36,187 nt of DNA from Acidobacteriaceae bacterium (GTDB taxonomy: Bacteria; Acidobacteriota; Terriglobia; Terriglobales; Acidobacteriaceae). Within the stretch, counting starts at the first letter, position 1. Each line of letters begins with the position of its first letter. The stretch lies in the NCBI GenBank assembly GCA_903970395.1, contig CAJCIM010000046.1, positions 1 to 36,187 of the forward strand, read 5' to 3'. This document shows, one piece after another, positions 31,337 through 36,187 of the stretch. The notes beneath the pieces are model-generated. The model worked only from the letters and a program-made list of their open reading frames with translations. It was not told the origin of the DNA and searched no databases. The position numbers were made by a program, and so were the translations under genes.

Positions 31337-32278
31337 TTAGCTCTTGCGCCGCAGCTTCGCAGCCTTCACTGTATTGGACATCAGCATCGCGATGGTCAGT
31401 GCGCCAACGCCGCCTGGAACAGGCGTAAACGCTCCAGAGATGGCAAACGCCGCTGGATCGACATCGCCAACGATGGTCGAACCACGCTTCTCGAAGCCCT
31501 CGCGACGCTTCGCGTTGCCTGGGAAGAACCGCTCAACCTCAGCTTCCGTATTGATTCGATTGATGCCTACATCGATGATCGTCGCGCCCTGACGAACCAT
31601 CTCAGGCGTCACGAAACCAGGTCGTCCGATCGCAGCCACCAGAATGTCAGCCTCGCGTGTGATTGCCGCGAGATCGCGCGTTCGCGAGTGACAGATCGTC
31701 ACCGTCGCACTCTCGTTGATGAGCATCGACGCAACCGGCTTGCCGACGATGTTCGACCGCCCGATCACGACCGCGCGCTGACCTGACATCGGAATGTCGC
31801 TGCGCCTGAGGATCTCGATGATGCCTGCAGGTGTGCATGGCGCAAGCACCTCGTTCGGCGCAGCGCCACTGAGCAAACGTCCAGCGTTGATGGGATGGAA
31901 ACCGTCGACGTCCTTCTCCGGCAGCACAGCGTCGAGCAGGAGATTGGTGTCCACATGATCTGGCAGCGGCAACTGGATCAGAATGCCATCGATGTCATCC
32001 CGCTTGTTGAGCGCATCGACCATCGCCAGCAGCTCTTCGGTGGTCGAACTGGCCGGTGGTGTGAGCATCTCCGAGTAGATGCCAAGCTCACCGCAGGTCT
32101 TGACCTTGCTACGTACGTAAATCTGCGAAGCAGGAACTTCGCCGACCAGGATCACGGCGAGCCCCGGTGTATAGCCTTCGGTGCGTGCTTCGGCAACCTG
32201 CTGTGCGACTTCAGCCTTAATCTCTGCGGCGATAGCTACGCCGTCCAACACTCGTGGAGTTTCAGCAACAAACGTCAT
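31337..32278 (-). CDS. folD: bifunctional methylenetetrahydrofolate dehydrogenase/cyclohydrolase
   Basis: FolD, 313 residues, converts 5,10-methylene-THF through methenyl-THF to 10-formyl-THF in the cytoplasm, with NADP. The N-terminal catalytic part holds SQIYVRSKVKTCGELGI with the catalytic Lys and Tyr. DGILIQLPLPDHV and the Rossmann loop VVIGRSNIVGKP follow, then GVGALTIAMLMSNTVKA near the end. It is slightly longer than the usual 280-300 residues, through a charged stretch (FPGNAKRREGFEKRGS) before VGDVDP. coaE follows by 5 bp, so they are one operon. Confidence 0.97.
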   Translation of the reverse strand: MTFVAETPRVLDGVAIAAEIKAEVAQQVAEARTEGYTPGLAVILVGEVPASQIYVRSKVKTCGELGIYSEMLTPPASSTTEELLAMVDALNKRDDIDGILIQLPLPDHVDTNLLLDAVLPEKDVDGFHPINAGRLLSGAAPNEVLAPCTPAGIIEILRRSDIPMSGQRAVVIGRSNIVGKPVASMLINESATVTICHSRTRDLAAITREADILVAAIGRPGFVTPEMVRQGATIIDVGINRINTEAEVERFFPGNAKRREGFEKRGSTIVGDVDPAAFAISGAFTPVPGGVGALTIAMLMSNTVKAAKLRRKS

Positions 32279-32473
32279 TCTTACAGCATATCGCGACGCA
32301 CCCCTGCACCGCAGGTGACAGCGCAGGGCGAATGTGCCGATAAGACAACAGCATTATCTTTGATCGCGCGCAACGACGGTCACAACCAAATGGAAGGCAG
32401 AAGCTTCTAATGTGCTTAGTCGTCTTTCCGATATGTTGCACGATCCATGCAAAGTGAAATGAGGACTCATCCG

Positions 32474-32725
32474 ATGCCCGAACCCCGAGATATCTGCTGC
32501 GTCGAGCGCTTTACGCCCACAGACCTGATCCAGCTTCGCCGTCAGCTTGTGAGTTCCGGCATCGATTCCTTCCAAGCCGCACAGATTGTGGCCAACTTCC
32601 TTAGTGGCCGCGGTTATGGCGTCTCACAGCAGGAAGCCAGGATTGCGGCATCACGTATAGACACGCGACACTGTACAGTCGAGCGTATGCAGACCGAACT
32701 AGAGCGCGTCGCTAGAGTAATGTAG
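32474..32725 (+). CDS. small hypothetical protein
   Basis: An 83-residue protein with no family that I recognise. It has two Cys at the start (DICCVERF), a helical core (IQLRRQLVSSGIDSFQAAQIVANFLSGRG) and an Arg-rich end. The helix pair could bind nucleic acid, but no motif shows it. GAGGA lies 8 bp before the ATG at 32474; ATGs at 32447 and 32459 are alternatives. The gene is divergent from folD, and its 3' end faces the DUF5076 gene 12 bp on. Confidence 0.5.
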   Translation: MPEPRDICCVERFTPTDLIQLRRQLVSSGIDSFQAAQIVANFLSGRGYGVSQQEARIAASRIDTRHCTVERMQTELERVARVM

Positions 32726-32736
32726 CGACAGCGAAG

Positions 32737-33036
32737 TTACTGCATTAACTCGCCTTCGGGTTCGTCTGTAGGCGAATCGATCTCTGCCTGAAATCCCTCA
32801 AGCATCCGCTCGAGGAAAGCGTCGATATCAAGGTCCTTGCGTTGCATGGACTCGGCATGCACGATGTGGCGCGCGAGATCTGCTAGCACGATTCCCCATG
32901 CAAACGGGTCTTCCCAGGTGCCCGAGCGCAGACTGACGTGCTGTCCCTGCTCGGCGACCCAAACGCGCAGCAGCTCGAACGACGCATTGTCGCGTGTTGC
33001 GGCGGGAGGAGGATCGAGGAACTTCTTGCCAGACAT
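32737..33036 (-). CDS. DUF5076 domain-containing protein
   Basis: A 99-residue protein of the DUF5076 family. Matching stretches are the start KKFLDPPPAATRDNASFELLRVWVAEQGQHVSLR and WEDPFAWGIVLADLARHI, which are characteristic. The C-terminal 30 residues are acidic. No biochemical role is established, to my knowledge. It follows plsX by 41 bp and is likely the last gene of the yceD-rpmF-plsX operon. Confidence 0.85.
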   Translation of the reverse strand: MSGKKFLDPPPAATRDNASFELLRVWVAEQGQHVSLRSGTWEDPFAWGIVLADLARHIVHAESMQRKDLDIDAFLERMLEGFQAEIDSPTDEPEGELMQ

Positions 33037-33077
33037 AGAGGAATCTCCTTGCAGTATCGTCGAGTACGCTCCGTCGA

Positions 33078-34091
33078 TCAGCGTGCGGCTAATGCGGCTT
33101 CAATACCCGAATTAACCTCAGCGCGCGCGAACTCTGCAGCGACGCGGATTCCATTCATGATCGCACGTTCGTTCGATGAGCCGTGTCCGACGATGCAGAC
33201 GCCTCGCACACCAAGAAGAGGAGCGCCGCCATATTCCGAATAGTCGATGCGCTTCTTGAAGGCGTCGAACGCCTTGCGGCTGAGGAGTGCGCCGACTTGC
33301 GACGTAACCGTCGATTTCAGGCTCTCGCGCAGCGATGAGGTGACGAGTTTGGCGATTCCTTCGCTGGTCTTCAGGGCTACGTTCCCGACGAATCCGTCGC
33401 ACACCACAACGTCGGCGTTTCCGTTGTAGAGGTCGCGGCCTTCGACGTTGCCCATGAAGTTGAAGGGCAGAGCGCGCAGCAGCGGAAGCGTATCGCGTGT
33501 CTGTGAGTTGCCCTTAGTCTCTTCTTCCCCAATGGAGAGCAGGCCTACGCGCGGGTTTGGTACGCGCATCACACTTCTGGCGTAGCGTTCTCCCATGATG
33601 GCGAACTGCACCAGATTTTCGGGATCGCAATCGACGTTAGCACCCACGTCAAGCAGCACGCAGGGGCGACCGGTAGTTGTGGGCAGCACGGCGGCGAGCG
33701 CTGGGCGATCAACTCCAGAGAGTGAGCCGAGCACCATCTTTGCGGTGGCCATGGCGGCGCCGGTGTTTCCTGCGGTGACAAAACCGCCTGCGCGGTTCTC
33801 GCGGACCATCTTCAGGCCGACGCGCATGGAGGAGTCGCGCTTGGAACGGACTGCCTGAGCGGCCTTGTCTTCCATGCTGATCCATTCGCTGGCCTGCACG
33901 ATGAAGATGGGCAGCTTGCGTCCGCCAGAGTGCAGGCGCAAGCTCTCGCGGAGCTTCGGGCGCAACAAATCTTCCGGTCCAACGAGGTGGACACGGACGT
34001 CAAGGTGGCGCGCAGCAAGTATGGCGCCGCGAATCTCCGGATCGGGAGCCTTATCGGATCCCATTGCGTCAAGGACGATGTCGATCGGCAT
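33078..34091 (-). CDS. plsX: phosphate acyltransferase PlsX
   Basis: PlsX, 337 residues, makes acyl-phosphate from acyl-ACP for the first acylation of glycerol-3-phosphate in phospholipid synthesis. The protein starts [14 protein letters not shown], then has [25 protein letters not shown], the long central GNVEGRDL and a C-terminal [14 protein letters not shown]. The ATG at 34091 lies 47 bp after the rpmF stop, with only a weak ribosome site. The order yceD, rpmF, plsX is widespread in bacteria and couples ribosome and membrane synthesis. Confidence 0.96.
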   Translation of the reverse strand: MPIDIVLDAMGSDKAPDPEIRGAILAARHLDVRVHLVGPEDLLRPKLRESLRLHSGGRKLPIFIVQASEWISMEDKAAQAVRSKRDSSMRVGLKMVRENRAGGFVTAGNTGAAMATAKMVLGSLSGVDRPALAAVLPTTTGRPCVLLDVGANVDCDPENLVQFAIMGERYARSVMRVPNPRVGLLSIGEEETKGNSQTRDTLPLLRALPFNFMGNVEGRDLYNGNADVVVCDGFVGNVALKTSEGIAKLVTSSLRESLKSTVTSQVGALLSRKAFDAFKKRIDYSEYGGAPLLGVRGVCIVGHGSSNERAIMNGIRVAAEFARAEVNSGIEAALAAR

Positions 34092-34138
34092 CAGCGCTTC
34101 GCCATACTCGATTGGGCTTGGTTGAGTTGGTACAGGAA

Positions 34139-34324
34139 CTAAGCTGCGGCCTTTGCGGTCACAACGGCACGACCCTTGTACTCGCCGCAAGCCTTGCAGG
34201 CGCGATGGGGAAGCTTCTTCTCGCCGCAGTTGGCACAGTTGGAGACGCCAGTTGGCGTGAGGAAGTCGTGGCTGCGGCGCTTGGCGGTGCGCTGCTTGGA
34301 GTGGCGCCGTTTCGGATTAGGCAT
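34139..34324 (-). CDS. rpmF: 50S ribosomal protein L32
   Basis: A 61-residue L32 protein of the large ribosomal subunit. The start [19 protein letters not shown] is characteristic. CANCGEKK and the C-terminal CKACGEYKG supply the two Cys pairs of the zinc ribbon, so this is a zinc-binding copy. The ATG at 34324 follows AGAGG; a longer frame upstream is spurious. It lies between the yceD-like gene and plsX. Confidence 0.97.
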   Translation of the reverse strand: MPNPKRRHSKQRTAKRRSHDFLTPTGVSNCANCGEKKLPHRACKACGEYKGRAVVTAKAAA

Positions 34325-34394
34325 GGTGAGACCTCTTTTAATATGGCCGCGAGAACACAGGTCATCGCAGGGCCGAAATCTTGGTGTCGCGTAA

Positions 34395-34946
34395 TTAGGC
34401 TTTGCTGCCGACGTTGAGCCCGGCGAGTACAGACAGCCGAGGATCAATCGGCTTCTCCGCACACTCGCAGGAAGCGAGGTTGCGATTGATGCCGCAGTGC
34501 GGGCAAAGACCCTTGCAATCTGGCTGGCAGATCGCTCGTCCGGGCAAGGTCAACAGCACCTGTTCGCGAACGGCGTCTTCCAGCGACAAACCGCTAGATT
34601 CATAATACCCGATTTCGGTCTCATCTTCCGTAATTGCTCGTTCTCCCGCTTCACCATCTGCTCCAGAAGGGCGGAAGATCAGGTCCATATCGGTATCAAC
34701 GGTCTGCGCGACATGATCCAGACAGCGCGCGCAGAGCTGCTCGAAGCGGCCGTGAACGTGCGCTCTCAGGCGAATGTCCTCGACGACCTCTCGCGAACCG
34801 CGATGTTCGAGGAGCAGTTCGGCTTTGCCGGTGATCTTCAGCGGGTTTATCTGGCGGATGTCTGGAGCGTACTCAATAGTGCCTTCGGCGATGGATTCGT
34901 CCAGCTTGAGAGGCTCGTCGACGAGTTGCGAGGGTGTGATGAGCAT
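34395..34946 (-). CDS. YceD/DUF177-family protein
   Basis: A 183-residue YceD (DUF177) protein. The conserved LCARCLDHV segment is followed, after a linker with acidic residues, by a second cysteine cluster (CQPDCKGLCPHCGINRN, then CEC) near the C terminus. In plants and bacteria the family is connected to 23S rRNA processing or accumulation, and it sits upstream of rpmF. The ATG at 34946 was chosen because the longer frame begins with TTG at 35009; neither has a strong ribosome site. The gene heads the rpmF-plsX operon. Confidence 0.9.
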   Translation of the reverse strand: MLITPSQLVDEPLKLDESIAEGTIEYAPDIRQINPLKITGKAELLLEHRGSREVVEDIRLRAHVHGRFEQLCARCLDHVAQTVDTDMDLIFRPSGADGEAGERAITEDETEIGYYESSGLSLEDAVREQVLLTLPGRAICQPDCKGLCPHCGINRNLASCECAEKPIDPRLSVLAGLNVGSKA

Positions 34947-35074
34947 GGATTCAGCGTAGGACTTGCGGAAGAGCGCGTCAATCAAGGCTGTGCAGAACTC
35001 AGGAACCAACAGCGGAACGTGAGCGGGAAGATGCTTTGTTTGATAGCCTTGCGGAAACGGGAGAACTTTGCGCG

Positions 35075-35398
35075 ATGGAACGTCCGAATGCGATCAATCT
35101 GTCGATTGAAAAGTATGTGATCTCGCTGCTGGTGCGTGGGGTGATGTACCTGGTGCTGGCGGCGGTCGCTGCCTACCCGTTGGATTGGGCGATCTGGCGG
35201 GCTCGCGTGGCGGCTGGCGGTGGCGTTGGACAGCTGCAGGTGAGCCAGATGACCGCAGCGGAGATGAAGGGTGGCAAGGAGACGTACTACTTCGACGGAA
35301 CATCGACGGTGGACTGCAGCAAGAGCCTGTTCCCGCAGACCGGAGCGGGCGCGTGCTGGTGGGTTGCGCGGCATCCGGTTGTAACGACCAAGTACTAG
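35075..35398 (+). CDS. single-pass membrane protein of unknown function
   Basis: A 107-residue protein with one membrane helix (VISLLVRGVMYLVLAAVAAYPLDWAIW) and a C-terminal soluble part of about 60 residues. The part has ETYYFDGTSTVDCSKSLFP and GACWWVARHP with two Cys that could bridge. The family is unknown to me. It is divergent from the yceD-like gene. GGAG lies 12 bp before the ATG at 35075. The stop codon abuts composite repeat C. Confidence 0.6.
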   Translation: MERPNAINLSIEKYVISLLVRGVMYLVLAAVAAYPLDWAIWRARVAAGGGVGQLQVSQMTAAEMKGGKETYYFDGTSTVDCSKSLFPQTGAGACWWVARHPVVTTKY

Positions 35399-35592
35399 GG
35401 CACCCCTCCCCCTACCTTTGCGGCGGAGTAGTTTTGAATGGAATCAGTCACTTACGGGGGTATCCCGGGGTCAAGTGGCTGATTCGGTTTGGGTTGCGGG
35501 TATGATATTGCAAGTAAAGGGGATAGAGAGGCAGAGGAGTCGAGGAGAAGATGAGTAGAGCTTGCCTGCTTTGCCCCCTAAGTTAAGTATAG
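35399..35592 (-). repeat. composite repeat, copy C (about 190 bp), in inverse orientation
   Basis: Starts at the base after the stop of the single-pass protein gene with GGCACCCCTCCCCC. It then contains GAATCAGTCACTT (35441-35453) pairing with AAGTGGCTGATTC (35473-35485). GGGTATGATATTGCAA, AAAGGGGATAGAGAGGCAGAG, GTAGAGCTTGCC and TTAAGTATAG follow. As in copy B, the CCCCTCCCC end faces the 3' end of a gene. The stretch 35593-35761 beyond it holds nothing recognised. Confidence 0.92.
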
Positions 35593-35761
35593 AGGGTTGC
35601 GCTACAGAACCATCACTTTTGTTGCAGGGGTTATCTGCCGCGCGTTCAGTCACTTGCGGGTGAGCTGAGGCGCGCGAGGGGTTGACAGGAACAGGTGCGG
35701 CCGCGGGTTTGGGGCGGGTCGTTACTCTTCCTGTGCTGGGGTGGGTTTGGCGGCGGGAACG

Positions 35762-36085
35762 CTAGGGATGTGCCTTCATCCAGCTCTGGGCGGTGAAGTC
35801 CATGGCGATGCTGGCGGCCAGCAGGCCGACGCTGATGGCGAGCGCGCCGAGAATCCAGGGCAGCTCGATTCGTCCCTTGAGCATGAAGTAGTCGAGGATG
35901 CCGAAGACGAGGACGAGAACGGCCGCCTCCGCAAAGAAGGACGAACAACGCCGGCTGGCGATGGAGATGAGGTCAAACCAGCGAGCGCTGGCAGGCCTGA
36001 CAGCGCTCTGGATGCCCGTCTGAGCGTGTGCGAGGTGGAGTCCTGTAGGGGTGTTGGTTTGGGTGGAACGGTTGGTTTGAAGCAT
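35762..36085 (-). CDS. small two-helix membrane protein
   Basis: A 107-residue protein. The first 45 residues are polar (TQTNTPTGLHLAHAQTG), followed by two hydrophobic segments: AAVLVLVFGILDYFMLKGRIELPW, then ILGALAISVGLLAASIAM. No family is recognised. The ATG at 36085 is preceded by AAGGGC, a fair ribosome site. Nothing upstream of it lies in the window except about 100 bp that may contain its promoter. Confidence 0.55.
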   Translation of the reverse strand: MLQTNRSTQTNTPTGLHLAHAQTGIQSAVRPASARWFDLISIASRRCSSFFAEAAVLVLVFGILDYFMLKGRIELPWILGALAISVGLLAASIAMDFTAQSWMKAHP

Positions 36086-36187
36086 AAAAAGCCCTTGTGT
36101 TGCCTACTTTCAGCATGGGCGAGATATGGGCCAAAGTCCAGCCAATTTCCGGTAAATAAAACAAAATGAGGGGGTTTGGATAGTTAT

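Overview
The window looks like a chromosomal segment of an Acidobacteriota bacterium, most likely class Terriglobia and close to Granulicella, Edaphobacter or Terriglobus. This is inferred from high GC, a 1247-residue Oar-like TonB-dependent receptor with an N-terminal carboxypeptidase-regulatory domain, a GH79 glycosidase of the Acidobacterium type, and several families of short palindromic intergenic repeats. No rRNA, tRNA or CRISPR array was seen.

Layout. 1-4.75 kb (minus strand) is one translationally coupled operon: a six-helix membrane protein, DUF4129, DUF4350, a MoxR AAA+ ATPase and a DUF58 protein that runs off the window. 4.9-7.5 kb holds an exported alpha/beta hydrolase, then an OFA-type MFS carrier with its 40-residue small subunit. 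7.7-10.2 kb holds a GAF-PAS histidine kinase and a receiver-only response regulator. 10.2-14.1 kb holds an ATP-grasp ligase, an LLM flavin monooxygenase and a Tat-exported GH79 glycosidase, which converges on the large receptor (14.2-17.9 kb) across a perfect 21-bp hairpin. glmS follows at 18.3-20.3 kb.

20.3-30.7 kb is an accessory stretch. It holds a Panacea-type toxin-antitoxin pair, two small exported proteins, a phage tail-tube stub, a GlcG/HbpS-like protein, a TumE/HTH toxin-antitoxin pair with an operator-like dyad, a frameshifted REP-associated transposase (RAYT), an acyltransferase, a DUF4097-like exported protein, a ferritin-like lipoprotein, an IS6-like scrap and small envelope proteins. 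From 30.7 kb housekeeping genes return: coaE-folD, the yceD-rpmF-plsX lipid and ribosome cluster with a DUF5076 gene, and two small membrane proteins.

The most unusual content is repeats. (1) A hairpin family beginning GGGTGCCCC occurs between genes and, twice, as a 45-bp in-frame insertion inside coding sequence (the flavin monooxygenase and glmS). It encodes nearly the same peptide each time, and the two copies differ only at positions that preserve base pairing. This resembles the protein-invading palindromic elements of Rickettsia. (2) A composite element of about 180-195 bp with an internal long hairpin occurs three times. Two copies abut the 3' ends of genes, and one supplies the last residues and stop codon of coaE. 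The broken RAYT between copies of both families is a possible former mobiliser.
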